Source: a virus. From it: 32,325 bases of DNA. The stretch lies in the IMG/VR virus record IMGVR_UViG_3300045910_000023, positions 1 to 32,325 of that record; one strand, given 5' to 3'. This document shows positions 7,798-16,034 of the stretch, piece after piece (positions within the stretch are counted from its first letter, which is position 1; every line of letters starts with the position of its first letter). The translations under genes and the position numbers were made by a program. The notes beneath the pieces were generated by a model. It searched no databases, was not told the DNA's origin, and saw only the letters and a program-made list of their open reading frames with translations.

Positions 7798-8246
7798 ACA
7801 CGCCCGAACGCGCCGTACGCGCCCGGCTGTTGCAGCTGCCCGCGCTAACCGCACTGGTCGGCACGCGCGTGTACGTCGGGCACGCGCCGCAAGGCGTCGT
7901 GTCGCCGTTCGTGTCGGTGCAGCTGATCGACGAGGTCGCCTTGCCGCACTTGCGCGGCAGCGGCGGGCCGAAGCGGTCGCGCGTGCAAGTCGACGTGTTC
8001 GCGCGGGAACGATCCGGCGTCGACGCGTACGACACGGCGGCGGATATCGCGGCGGCAATCGATGGCCCGGGCGACGCGGGCGCGCTGGACGGCTGGCGCG
8101 GAATCGTCGACGACCTGTTGATTACGGGCGCGTTTCGAATTGATCGACGCCCGCTGTTCGTGGTGAACGAGCAACGCCTAGAACGCTGGCAGCTGGATTA
8201 CATGATCCATTGGCGTTGGCACTCGTTCGCCGCTTTCGCAGTGTAG
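7794..8246 (+). CDS. Tail completion/terminator protein (DUF3168-like)
   Basis: 150 aa. The start PERAVRARLLQLPALTALVGTRVYVGHAPQGVVSPFVSVQLI is the usual opening of the DUF3168 tail-terminator family (HK97 gp11-like): a helix that ends in 'ALVGTRVY', then 'PFV' strands. A central VQVDVFAR strand is also typical. The protein ends tail polymerisation and joins the tail to the head. ATG overlaps the previous stop (ATGA). Confidence 0.8.
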   Translation: MNTPERAVRARLLQLPALTALVGTRVYVGHAPQGVVSPFVSVQLIDEVALPHLRGSGGPKRSRVQVDVFARERSGVDAYDTAADIAAAIDGPGDAGALDGWRGIVDDLLITGAFRIDRRPLFVVNEQRLERWQLDYMIHWRWHSFAAFAV

Positions 8247-8258
8247 GAGCAACGAACC

Positions 8259-8786
8259 ATGGCCGACGTTACCGATACTTTCTACCCGTCGGAAGCGATC
8301 CACGGGTACGGCGCGCAATGGCTGATCGGCGCGGGCAACGACACGCCCGGGCCGGAAACGTTCTCGGCCGTCGCGCAAGTCAAGACGATCACGCCCGGCG
8401 AAATGTCGACGGAGACCATCGACAAGACGCACTTGCGGTCGCCTGAAGCACACCGCGAACACCGCGCCGGTCTCCGCGATACCGGCCCGTTTGCCGTGCA
8501 GTGCATCTGGGATCCGCGTCACGAATCGCAGTCGAACGCGGGCGGCGGATCGGGCGCGTTCGCCGATGGCGGTCTCGTATTTCTCTGGCGCACGCGCGCC
8601 GAACGCAACATGAAGATCATCATTCCGAACGGCGATCCCGACGCAACGCCGGTCGTCGAAGAAACCGAATGGCCGTTCCGAGGCGTGATCACCAAGTGCC
8701 AGCCGGGCGAAATCGGAGAGGACGGCGTGATCATGCTGGACGTCGAGATCCAGCCGCTGATGGATATCTCGGCGGATCTGCCCTAG
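8259..8786 (+). CDS. Major tail (tube) protein
   Basis: 175 aa, beta-rich. It begins after a good ribosome-binding site (TAGGAG, about 10 nt upstream). AVAQVKTITPGEMSTETIDKTHL with a following EHRAGLRDTG is the pattern of siphovirus tail-tube proteins ('...v..i.gp....d.iDvTh....yrE...Gl.d.G'), which stack as hexameric rings around the tape measure. Position between the tail terminator and the tail chaperones supports the assignment. I saw no C-terminal Ig-like extension. Confidence 0.8.
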   Translation: MADVTDTFYPSEAIHGYGAQWLIGAGNDTPGPETFSAVAQVKTITPGEMSTETIDKTHLRSPEAHREHRAGLRDTGPFAVQCIWDPRHESQSNAGGGSGAFADGGLVFLWRTRAERNMKIIIPNGDPDATPVVEETEWPFRGVITKCQPGEIGEDGVIMLDVEIQPLMDISADLP

Positions 8787-8803
8787 TCGTCGAGGTCGCG
8801 ATC

Positions 8804-9205
8804 ATGGCACGCGAACGCGGCGAAATCACACTCACACTCAACGGGCGCACGTGGATCTTGCGCCCGACGATCAACGCGATCTGCGCGTTGGAGGATTACA
8901 GCAAACAAACGTTCGCCGCGATGGCTGATCTTGCGCAGCGCGGCAGCGTGTCGGCCATGCGGTTGATGGTCTGGTCGTACTTGCAGGAACGACACGGCGC
9001 GGAGATCGTGACGCCCGAAGATGCCGGGCGTTGGATGTCTGAGTTCGGGTCGTTGCAGGATCTCGGGCGCGTGCTCGCCGATCTGCACGCGTTGAACAAC
9101 GACGACGACACGGGAACGCACGAAAAAAAAGTACCTCCGGTCGTGCCCGCGCCGCCGTCGCCAACGCCCGAACCCGACCCGGCACCAGCGACCGCCAGCC
9201 GTTAG
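8804..9205 (+). CDS. Tail assembly chaperone, zero-frame product (G-type)
   Basis: 133 aa. RGEITLTLNGRTWILRPTINAICALEDYSKQTF is typical of GTA/HK97-type tail chaperones ('...G....LrPt..Ai..lE...g.s...l'). The protein coats the tape measure before tube assembly. The C-terminus (THEKKVPPVVPAPPSPTPEPD) is low-complexity and lies beyond a run of eight A residues at 9123-9130, where ribosomes can shift to the -1 frame to make a longer protein (see next entries). The ATG at 8804 is chosen because the family match begins there; an upstream in-frame extension overlaps the tail-tube gene in another frame. Confidence 0.8.
   Translation: MARERGEITLTLNGRTWILRPTINAICALEDYSKQTFAAMADLAQRGSVSAMRLMVWSYLQERHGAEIVTPEDAGRWMSEFGSLQDLGRVLADLHALNNDDDTGTHEKKVPPVVPAPPSPTPEPDPAPATASR
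9124..9130 (+). promoter_or_regulatory. -1 programmed ribosomal frameshift slippery site
   Basis: The heptamer A AAA AAA (zero-frame codons GAA AAA AAA, next base G) is a textbook X XXY YYZ slippery site. After a -1 slip reading resumes at AGT (9130) and stays open to the TGA at 9580-9582, joining two tail-chaperone domains. This is the conserved gpG/gpGT strategy of long-tailed phages. An 8-A run is also very unusual in this GC-rich window. No clear downstream pseudoknot was worked out. Confidence 0.85.
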
Positions 9206-9582
9206 CGTGGCGCGAACTCTTGATCGAGGCGCGGCGCGTCGGCATACCGCGCGACGTGTTCTGGTCGTCGACGCCGCGCGAACTCCGCATCGAGTTTGAC
9301 GCGGCGCGACGCCGGGCCGAGGACGAGTACGACCGCGACGTCGTGCAGGCATGGCGCGCGGTGCAAATTTTCGTACGCACACAAAACGACCGACGTATGC
9401 CGTCGTTGAAATCGCTGTTGACCGCGCACGGTCGGCGACCGGCGGCGCGTCAACAGACGTTGGCGCAGCAACGGTCGGTGTTGCACCTGTTGTCGGCGAA
9501 GTACGGGATCCCGTTGCGACAGAAAGTGACCCATGGCCGGGAACATCACGATTGGAACCCTTCGGGCGCAGCTGACCGCTGA
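9130..9582 (+). CDS. Tail assembly chaperone, -1 frameshift extension (T-type)
   Basis: About 150 codons read only after the -1 shift at 9130, giving a fusion of roughly 259 aa starting at 8804. The recognisable part begins WRELLIEARRVGIPRDVFW and STPRELRIEFDAA, the usual second-domain motif of GTA/HK97 chaperones ('W.eLl..A...G...d.fw.ltPrEl'). There is no ATG at its head; a TTG at 9220 has no good ribosome-binding site and would cut off the conserved start, so independent initiation is unlikely. The end overlaps the tape-measure gene start by 50 nt. The T domain binds the tape measure and recruits tail-tube subunits. Confidence 0.8.
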   Translation, partial: STSGRARAAVANARTRPGTSDRQPLAWRELLIEARRVGIPRDVFWSSTPRELRIEFDAARRRAEDEYDRDVVQAWRAVQIFVRTQNDRRMPSLKSLLTAHGRRPAARQQTLAQQRSVLHLLSAKYGIPLRQKVTHGREHHDWNPSGAADR

Positions 9583-11641
9583 CACGTCCGACTACAAAAA
9601 GGGTCTCGGCGAGGCGACCGGGCAAACGTCCGAGTTCGCTAACACGATTTCGAACGTCGGCAAGGGAATCGCCGCCGCGTTCTCGTTCCGCGATATCGCG
9701 GGCGGCGTTGCCGAGGTCGTCGAGAACGCGTCGGCGATTGCCGACGCCGCCGGGCGCATGGGCGTCTCGGCTGAAGCGGTGCAACGCCTGTCGTTCGCCG
9801 CCCAGCAAGCGGGCGCGTCAATGGGCGACGTCGGCACCGCGATCAAGACCATGTCGACCAAGGTCACCGACGGATCCAAGGCAACGGCCGAAGCGTTGAC
9901 CGGGATCGGGTTGTCGGTCGACCAGCTGCGCGGCATGGCACCGGATCAGGCGTTCGCCGCCATTGCCGACGCAATCGCCAAAGTGCCCGACCCGATGCAA
10001 CAGTCGGCGTTGGCCGTCGACCTGTTCGGCAAAGCGGGTGTCAACCTGCTCCCGATGATCAAGGCCGGGATCACCGACGTCGGGAACTCCGCGCCGATCA
10101 TGTCTCAGAAAGTGATCGAGTCGGCCGACGCGGCGGGCGATCAGTGGGACAAGATGCAAGGCCAGATCAACGCGTTGAAAGCCAACGCGGTTGGTCCGTT
10201 ACTCGACGCGTTCGTCTCCATGCCGCCCGCGATCCAAGGCGTCGCCGCTGGCGTCGTCGGTCTCGCGCCGTCGTTCGACACGATCACTATGGCGATCATT
10301 GGCGCGGGCGGGCCGGTCGCCGCGTTCAAATCGTTGATCGCCATGGGCGGGTCGGTCGTGTCGTTCTTCGGCCCGGGCGGCGCGTTACTCGGCGCACTCG
10401 GATCGGTCGTCACGTTCCTGACGACGACGCTACCCGCCGCGTTCGGAACGATCCTCGCCTTTCTCGGCCCGCAAGGGATCATCGCCGTTGCCGTGCTCGC
10501 GTTGGCGGGCGTCTGGTATTTCTTCGGCGACGAGATCACCGCCGTTGTTACCCGGGTCTATACCGCGATCAAAACGTGGTTGGTCGACAACGTCGCGAAA
10601 CTCTGGGAACAGATCAAGGGATCGATTACGTCGCTGGTGCAGTCGTACCGCGATCTCTGGCTTGGCCCCAACGGGATCGTCAACGTCGCGCAGCGCGTGT
10701 ACGAGGGAATCCGTACGTGGCTGGTCGACAAGTTCGAACAGATCGTCGCCGCGATCAAAGGAAAGATCGACGCGGTAACCGGGTTCTTTCGCGGCATGTA
10801 TCAGACCGTCGTCGGCGGGTCGATTGTGCCCGACATGATCACCGAGATCGGCCAGTGGTTCGAACGCCTCAACGACGTCATGGTCGCACCGACGACCGAA
10901 GCGACGAACGCCGTAACGGGTTCGTTTCTGACGATGGCCCAAACGACACTCGGCAACGTCGAGTCGTTCATGGGTTCCCTGTCGTCGTCAATGGGCGGCA
11001 AAACGAAAGAGGTCATGAACCATTTCGTACAGTCGTTCGGGCACGCGCGCGACGCCGTCGGCGGGTTCATTCGCGGCATGTCGGGCGACCTCACCGGGTT
11101 CGTCGACGCCGCCATCGCGGGATTCCAGTCGATCAAAAGCTGGGTCTCTGGAATCCGCGATCTGTTCCGGTCGGAAGAAAGCAAGTACGTCAACAAACCG
11201 CGTGACGATTTCTTCGGCAGCTACGGCGGGTACGAAGGTCTCGCCGAACAACTGTCGTTCGCCGCCGACGGCAACGTCGCCGATCAGCTGATCTCCGCGC
11301 TGTACGCGTCGCGCACGCGTGAGGATTACGACCGCGCCGTCGACGCAATCGTCGATCTGATCGGGCACGGCACCGGGTATCGCTACGGCACGCCCGGTCT
11401 CGGGTTCGAAAACTTCGGCGCGGGTCGCATGGTCGCGTTGCACGGGCAAGAGGCGGTCGTCCCGAAGGACAGCGCGGAACGGTTCGCGTCGAATTGGACC
11501 GATACCAGCAAGCTGGAAAGTCTCACCGCAACGATGGTCACCGAACTCCGCGCGACGCGCGACGCGGTGCACTTTGATCGCATGCGGTTACCGGGCGAAC
11601 TCGTGTCGCGGCAGCTGGTCGCCGTCGGGTTGACGCCGTGA
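9533..11641 (+). CDS. Tape measure protein
   Basis: 702 aa, the longest tail gene but one. It sets tail length and is ejected ahead of DNA. The N-terminus (TIGTLRAQLTADTSDYKKGL...ATGQTSEFANTISNVGKGI) and the ASAIADAAGRMGVSAEAVQRLSFAAQQAGASM segment are typical of phage tape measures. A long hydrophobic stretch at about residues 235-330 (including GVAAGVVGL, GGSVVSFFGPGGALLGALG and GIIAVAVLALAGVWYFFG) provides several membrane-spanning helices. A DUF-like helical region and a VALHGQEAVVPKDSAERF segment near the C-terminus are common in this family. Using about 0.15 nm per residue, the tail would be roughly 105 nm. The stop overlaps the next start (GTGA). Confidence 0.9.
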   Translation: MAGNITIGTLRAQLTADTSDYKKGLGEATGQTSEFANTISNVGKGIAAAFSFRDIAGGVAEVVENASAIADAAGRMGVSAEAVQRLSFAAQQAGASMGDVGTAIKTMSTKVTDGSKATAEALTGIGLSVDQLRGMAPDQAFAAIADAIAKVPDPMQQSALAVDLFGKAGVNLLPMIKAGITDVGNSAPIMSQKVIESADAAGDQWDKMQGQINALKANAVGPLLDAFVSMPPAIQGVAAGVVGLAPSFDTITMAIIGAGGPVAAFKSLIAMGGSVVSFFGPGGALLGALGSVVTFLTTTLPAAFGTILAFLGPQGIIAVAVLALAGVWYFFGDEITAVVTRVYTAIKTWLVDNVAKLWEQIKGSITSLVQSYRDLWLGPNGIVNVAQRVYEGIRTWLVDKFEQIVAAIKGKIDAVTGFFRGMYQTVVGGSIVPDMITEIGQWFERLNDVMVAPTTEATNAVTGSFLTMAQTTLGNVESFMGSLSSSMGGKTKEVMNHFVQSFGHARDAVGGFIRGMSGDLTGFVDAAIAGFQSIKSWVSGIRDLFRSEESKYVNKPRDDFFGSYGGYEGLAEQLSFAADGNVADQLISALYASRTREDYDRAVDAIVDLIGHGTGYRYGTPGLGFENFGAGRMVALHGQEAVVPKDSAERFASNWTDTSKLESLTATMVTELRATRDAVHFDRMRLPGELVSRQLVAVGLTP

Positions 11642-13845
11642 TCCTCACCGTCTATCTCGGGCTGGGCGGGATCTTCAAAGATCGGATCATCGAGGAGGCG
11701 TACGTTGTCTCCGCATGGGATCTGCACGAACTGTACGGCACGGTCGCGCGCGATTTCATGCACCAGAAAAATCAAGGGATCTACACGAACGCGCCGACGC
11801 GCGGGATCGCGAACGGATTGCCCGAGGGAGGGATCGGATCGCGGTTCACCGGTACGCAGTACGTGCGCGTGCCGCACGACGGCGCGGGGTACCTCTGGCC
11901 GGGCGACGAACACGCGCGCACGCTGAGTCTTGAGGCGGGCGCAATGGACGTGATCGCGTTCATTCGCACCAGTACCAACGACGCGACGCTACGCGCGATC
12001 ATCCAAAAGCACGACGTCGGCAGCGGCACCAACGGGTATCACCTTGCGTTGGTCGACGGCCAGATCGAGTTTTTCTTACGCGTCGCGGGCGTGACGATCT
12101 TTAGCTTTCGACGCGGCGCGGTCGCCGACAACGCGTGGCATATCGTCCAAGGGTTCTACCGGCCCGACACGGGCGCGCGGATCTACATCGATGGCGCGCT
12201 GTCGGGCGCGACCGTCGCGACCAGCGGCGTTGAACCCGCGACGACGACGGGCGACTGTCGGATCGGCATGTTCAACGACGGCGCGGGCGGGTTCATTGGC
12301 GATATCAATTACGCCGTGCTCGGGCGCAACGGCAGCGCGACGATCTCGGCGTCGTTGCAGGCGACGCGCGCATGGTCGGAGATCACCGAACACGTACGCA
12401 TCGAATCGATCCAATGGACCGGCGGCGCGCCGGGCGTGACGCACCGCGATCACACCGCCGGGATCGGTACGTTCTCGTTCGTGTTGGAGAACCGCCCGGT
12501 AATCGGCGGCGTCGAGGTACCCGGGTACTACACCATCGGGCACGCCAACCAGCGCGCCGGGTTCGATCTCAATATCCCGGTTATGGTCGTCGCGACCTCC
12601 GGTGCCGTGTCGCGGATCGTGCACCGTGGTCGACTCGCCGTCGCCAAACCCGAAACCGGGTTCGAAGGATCGTCGCGCGTCTATTGCATGTCGGAGGATT
12701 GGCTAGCCGTCGCCGCGCGTACCGACGTCACGCGCGCCGCCGTGTTGACCAACGTCGTATCGTCCGACGCATGGTCGTCGCTGGTCGACATGGCGGATTA
12801 CCCGCCGGTCGCGGTGTCGGTGCAGACGGGCGCGGAAACGTTTCCGTTCTGTTTTGACCGCGTCGATCAATCGATGCTCACCGAGATCGCGAAGATCGAT
12901 CAGTCGGAGGGAGGTCAGACGTTCATCGCCGCCGACGCCACCACGGGCGGCGTGTTGACGTTCCAGAATCGGAACCATCGACAGACCGCCGTCGATCCCG
13001 ATATCACGTTGACCGAAGAAACCATGCACGCCCTAGAGATCGAAATGGGCGACGCGCGGTTGATCAATTCGGTTGAACAGACGATCACGCCGCGTCGTCT
13101 CGGCGCGTCGTCGACGTCGGTCCTGTACGCGCAAACCAAGGCGACGCCGATTCCCGCGAACGGCGTGATCTTGATCGAAGAAACGTATCAGGATCCGGCG
13201 CAGTCGCGCAGTCAGATCGGCGCGGCGAACGTGCAACCGATGGTCGCGGGCACCGATTACAACCTGACCACGGCCGACGGCGGCGGGTCGAACATCAATA
13301 GTTCGTGCACGGTCGAACTCGTCGCGGGCGGTTCCGGGTTCCGGTTGCGCGTCACGAACACCAACGCGGCGCAAGGTTGGTTTACGTTCCAGCTGCGCGG
13401 GCAAATCCTGTACACCGATAACCCGCTCACCGAGATCACCGAGGACAACGCGCTCGTGCGGCGGCATGGGTTGCACCGCACGTCGGAGTCGTACCCCTAC
13501 CTTGATCGCATGACGACGGCGCGGTACTTCGCCGACTGGTTGATCGACATTTTCGGATTGCCGATTGCGATCCCGTCGCGCGTGACCGTGCGACCCGATC
13601 CCGACGACGCGCAAGAGCAAATCCTGATCACGTTGGGCGTCGGGAATATGTTTTCGCTGTTCGAAGAACTGGCGGCGATCAACCCGGATACCCGGTACTG
13701 GTCGACCAACTATCGTTTCTCCCTCACGAACCAAACACATTTAGAAGCGCAATTCGGCGTGATCCCGTCGTTTACCGCTGGAAACGATCTCGGAGTGTGG
13801 GACGACGCCAATGCGCTATGGGACACGGCAACATGGGCACCGTAA
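11638..13845 (+). CDS. Tail hub/baseplate protein with inserted LamG-like domain
   Basis: 735 aa starting with GTG at 11638 in a GTGA overlap. After a short start (MILTVYLGLGG), residues about 70-235 form a concanavalin/LamG-like beta sandwich: FTGTQYVRVP, MDVIAFIRTSTNDATLRAIIQKHDVG, YHLALVDGQIEFFL, WHIVQGFYRPDTGARIYIDG, DCRIGMFN. Such domains bind glycans or proteins. The rest (EHVRIESIQWTGG, AGIGTFSFVLENRP, RIVHRGRLAVAKPE, VYCMSEDWLAVAAR) resembles siphovirus tail hub proteins, and the gene follows the tape measure, where distal-tail and hub genes sit. It probably forms the tail tip and contacts the host surface. Separate Dit and Tal genes are not apparent, so this protein may do both jobs. 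Confidence 0.72.
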   Translation: MILTVYLGLGGIFKDRIIEEAYVVSAWDLHELYGTVARDFMHQKNQGIYTNAPTRGIANGLPEGGIGSRFTGTQYVRVPHDGAGYLWPGDEHARTLSLEAGAMDVIAFIRTSTNDATLRAIIQKHDVGSGTNGYHLALVDGQIEFFLRVAGVTIFSFRRGAVADNAWHIVQGFYRPDTGARIYIDGALSGATVATSGVEPATTTGDCRIGMFNDGAGGFIGDINYAVLGRNGSATISASLQATRAWSEITEHVRIESIQWTGGAPGVTHRDHTAGIGTFSFVLENRPVIGGVEVPGYYTIGHANQRAGFDLNIPVMVVATSGAVSRIVHRGRLAVAKPETGFEGSSRVYCMSEDWLAVAARTDVTRAAVLTNVVSSDAWSSLVDMADYPPVAVSVQTGAETFPFCFDRVDQSMLTEIAKIDQSEGGQTFIAADATTGGVLTFQNRNHRQTAVDPDITLTEETMHALEIEMGDARLINSVEQTITPRRLGASSTSVLYAQTKATPIPANGVILIEETYQDPAQSRSQIGAANVQPMVAGTDYNLTTADGGGSNINSSCTVELVAGGSGFRLRVTNTNAAQGWFTFQLRGQILYTDNPLTEITEDNALVRRHGLHRTSESYPYLDRMTTARYFADWLIDIFGLPIAIPSRVTVRPDPDDAQEQILITLGVGNMFSLFEELAAINPDTRYWSTNYRFSLTNQTHLEAQFGVIPSFTAGNDLGVWDDANALWDTATWAP

Positions 13846-14318
13846 CCGACGGGCGGTCGCGGCTGATCATCCCGCGCGATCTGATCGACGACGTCGAGAC
13901 GTTCGAACAGTTCCGGCGCATGGTGTTACGCAAGATCGAACGGCGGCGGTTTCAGATCGTGATCGATCCAACGCCGCTGGTCGCGTACGTGAACTATGGC
14001 CGCTGGTGCGCCGACTGTCCGTTCTGTTTTGCGGGCGTCGCGCTGGATCCCGAATGGGATCAAACGTTTTGCTTGGGCTGTTTCCGGTCGTTCCCGTCGA
14101 TCCTCTGGCCGGGCGACGTGCCCGGGATCGAGGCGGCGTTAGTCGTGCGATGGCTGAAGCGCCAGCACTGGAACACGCTGGGCGGCATGACGCGCAACGC
14201 GTTGATCGCCGCCGAGACCGTCGCCGATTTGCTGGCCGAGAACGACCAGTCGACCGACCCGCCGCCGCCGCCTATCCTCCAACAACCCGAGGCTGTATGG
14301 CTTGGACTGCTCCGGTAA
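13833..14318 (+). CDS. Zinc-ribbon protein of unknown function in tail module
   Basis: 161 aa. Helical N-terminus with FEQFRRMVLRKIERRRFQIVIDPTPLVAYVNYGRW, then a cysteine cluster CADCPFC...CLGCF that could bind one zinc ion, then a helical region and a proline-rich end (DPPPPPILQQPE). The family is not one I can name. It overlaps the hub gene by 13 nt and the next gene by 22 nt, so it is co-translated with tail genes and may be a tail-fibre assembly factor or minor tail protein. In-frame ATGs at 13797 and 13818 are alternative starts; none has a clear ribosome-binding site. Confidence 0.7.
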   Translation: MGTVTDGRSRLIIPRDLIDDVETFEQFRRMVLRKIERRRFQIVIDPTPLVAYVNYGRWCADCPFCFAGVALDPEWDQTFCLGCFRSFPSILWPGDVPGIEAALVVRWLKRQHWNTLGGMTRNALIAAETVADLLAENDQSTDPPPPPILQQPEAVWLGLLR

Positions 14319-14839
14319 CGATCATCGCGGGCACGCTGATCTCGGCGGGCTGGGCGAATACGCACGTACGCGATAACACACTCGATTTGCACCAGCGGCC
14401 GATCAACCGCTGTTCGGCATGGTGCAATGTCATGGTGCCGACGGCGGCAAGCGGTGCCGCCGTGATCAGCCTGATCACCGAAGATTTTGATTCCAACGGC
14501 ATGCACACCGGCAGCGCGTCGACGATTGTGGTTCCGACCGGCGGCGGCGGTACGTACTGGTTCTCGTCGAGTACGATTGTGCGCGGCGTCGGCGGCGGTA
14601 CCGGCGCGATGGCGGCGTACTCAGTGCGAAAGAATGGCAGCGCGATCCGCACGCGGTACGTCGGGACGCACGACGGCCAGTACCAGCACATTACCGTCAC
14701 CGACATTTTGTCGATGAACGCGGGCGACACTCTCGATATTCAGGTGTCGTGCAATTCGATTGTTAACCACGAATGGGGCGACGCGACGCCAGCGAACGCG
14801 GTGCGTCTCTCAATGATGGGACCAATGCCGCCGGTCTAG
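14297..14839 (+). CDS. Jelly-roll (C1q-like) tail-tip or fibre protein
   Basis: 180 aa. It opens with WTAPVTIIAGTLISAGWANTHVRDN, a motif widespread in phage structural proteins ('W..PvT...Gt..ta...N.hlRdN'), followed by a glycine- and serine-rich beta domain: TGSASTIVVPTGGGGTYWFSSSTIV, AAYSVRKNGSAI, YQHITVTDILSMNAGDTLDIQV. The spacing of beta strands and the final 'MNAGDTLDIQV...S..LSMM' resemble C1q/TNF-like jelly rolls used as receptor-binding tips. It closes the + strand late operon; an inverted repeat follows at 14944-14977. Unlike most tail genes here it is not followed by a fibre chaperone. Confidence 0.72.
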   Translation: MAWTAPVTIIAGTLISAGWANTHVRDNTLDLHQRPINRCSAWCNVMVPTAASGAAVISLITEDFDSNGMHTGSASTIVVPTGGGGTYWFSSSTIVRGVGGGTGAMAAYSVRKNGSAIRTRYVGTHDGQYQHITVTDILSMNAGDTLDIQVSCNSIVNHEWGDATPANAVRLSMMGPMPPV

Positions 14840-14934
14840 CGGTCGTCGTCGTCGTAATAGCCGCGAATCCGCAGCGCGCGCACGACCAGCGCGACGACGA
14901 GTGCGACAGCGGCGAACGTGAGTAGGAATGGCAC
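14836..14934 (-). CDS. Tiny putative membrane protein (32 aa)
   Basis: Reading from a GTG at 14934 the product is a single hydrophobic helix (PFLLTFAAVALVVALVV) with a basic then acidic tail (RALRIRGYYDDDDR). It overlaps the end of the tail-tip gene tail-to-tail by 4 nt. There is no clear ribosome-binding site, so this is a possibility rather than a firm gene. If real it might contribute to lysis or to superinfection effects at the membrane; that is speculation. Confidence 0.3.
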   Translation of the reverse strand: MPFLLTFAAVALVVALVVRALRIRGYYDDDDR

Positions 14935-14943
14935 GGTAGGTTA

Positions 14944-14977
14944 GCGGCCGACGCCGTCGGGCGTCGGCGTCGGCCGC
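14944..14977. terminator. Inverted repeat between convergent transcription units
   Basis: GCGGCCGACGCC (14944-14955) pairs perfectly with GGCGTCGGCCGC (14966-14977) around a 10-nt loop. It sits between the end of the + strand late operon and the end of the - strand regulator pair, where a bidirectional terminator would be expected. No T-run follows on either strand, so termination would be Rho-assisted or weak. Confidence 0.5.
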
Positions 14978-14985
14978 AGCGGCAC

Positions 14986-15522
14986 TTAGCCGTGCGCGCC
15001 GTTGGGCGGCGCGACCTCCGGTTGCCCGGCGGGCGGTTGCAGTCGCCACGCCGTGTACGTGCCGTCTTTGCCGCGCTTGATTTCGCGGCGATCCATCATT
15101 TGCTTGATCACGACGCCCAATACCCGATGCGGTACCGGCTGATTGACCGCAACGAGACTTGCCAGCAATTCGCCGCGTTCAATCGACGCGGCACCAGCGG
15201 CCGAGAACTGCCGCCGGATCACGTCGGTCGGGCGTGACCCTGTTTTTGCGCGGCGCGCCGACCGCGTCGCGCTCGACACTCCTTCGATCTTGCGCAGCTG
15301 GCGCGGTTTCTTTCCGCGCTTCGGCCGGGCGGGCGTCGTCGCGGGCAACGGGTCGGCGTCGGCGCGCGCGCTGGCTTTCCCGGTCAGCTGTTGCGCCTTG
15401 CGAACAAGGCCGCCGATGTTTCGTAGCAGGATCATCGCGTCGTCGCAACGGCGCGCTTCGGCCAAATGATGATCGCGCAGCTGCCGCAGTTGGTCGATCT
15501 CGGGCGTCGTGTGTTTTGCCAT
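14986..15522 (-). CDS. Unknown protein, possible DNA-binding regulator
   Basis: 178 aa. The N-terminus is helical (PEIDQLRQLRDHHLAEARRCDDAMILL), followed by a basic Ala/Pro/Lys linker (PARPKRGKKPRQLRKIEG) and a C-terminal module (DVIRRQFSAAGAASIERGELLASL...VLGVVIKQMMDRREIKRGKDGTYTAWRL) whose helix-helix-strand order looks like a winged helix. ATG at 15522 is chosen; a Met seven codons upstream is less likely. It lies 17 nt downstream of another DNA-binding-like gene on the same strand and both face the integrase region, so they may be lysogeny regulators. I do not recognise the family. Confidence 0.65.
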   Translation of the reverse strand: MAKHTTPEIDQLRQLRDHHLAEARRCDDAMILLRNIGGLVRKAQQLTGKASARADADPLPATTPARPKRGKKPRQLRKIEGVSSATRSARRAKTGSRPTDVIRRQFSAAGAASIERGELLASLVAVNQPVPHRVLGVVIKQMMDRREIKRGKDGTYTAWRLQPPAGQPEVAPPNGAHG

Positions 15523-15539
15523 CGTGCAAAGACTCGCTT

Positions 15540-16034
15540 TCAAGACGACGACGGTTTATCCGCCGCCAGTGCCGCGCGCGTGTCGCGCGACGTTCGTTGA
15601 CGCGTTGACCGGCGCGCGCTGCCAGTGCGCCCGCGCTTGTCGGCGTCGAGTTCGTGTAGCTTCAGCGTGCGGAACGTGCCGACGTCGTCGTCGTTGACGT
15701 CGCCCGCCCAACGTGCCGGGTCCAACCCGGACGATTCGAATAACCGCCAAAGCACGTACACCGTCGTTTCCCCCAAACCCTTGATCGCCGCGAACGTGTA
15801 CGGCGTCGTTCGTTTGTACAGGTCGTGCACGTTCTTCGCGCCGACCTCCCGTGCCGCCTGACTGAGTACCCGCGCCGCCTTGGTGTGCACGACGCCTAGC
15901 TTGGTGGCAAGTTCGGTCGTCGTCCAGCTTTGCGACCCGATCTGTAACGGCGCGTGTTGGCGGTCGCTGATCCGATTGATCACTCCCGACCCGATGAACG
16001 CCCGCATTGTATCTAGTTGGGCTTGTTTTGGCAT
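15540..16034 (-). CDS. Putative helix-turn-helix regulator
   Basis: 164 aa. SWTTTELATKLGVVHTKAARVLSQAAREVG is a helix-turn-helix (second helix in KAARVLSQAA). Next comes TPYTFAAIKGLGETTVYVLWRLFESSGLDPARWAG, a possible helix-hairpin-helix-like segment, and then a basic low-complexity tail. The ATG at 16034 follows a promoter-like region with inverted repeats (ATACAG 16067-16072 / CTGTAT 16082-16087) and GTTCCGG elements. It is divergent from the integrase and first in a two-gene unit, the place where a temperate phage often keeps its immunity or integration regulator. The gene family is not recognised. Confidence 0.68.
   Translation of the reverse strand: MPKQAQLDTMRAFIGSGVINRISDRQHAPLQIGSQSWTTTELATKLGVVHTKAARVLSQAAREVGAKNVHDLYKRTTPYTFAAIKGLGETTVYVLWRLFESSGLDPARWAGDVNDDDVGTFRTLKLHELDADKRGRTGSARRSTRQRTSRDTRAALAADKPSSS

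Noticed and set aside
8783-9808. 341-codon minus-strand frame opposite the tail chaperones
   Set aside because: It covers the frameshift region and tape-measure start, has no motif and is composition-driven.
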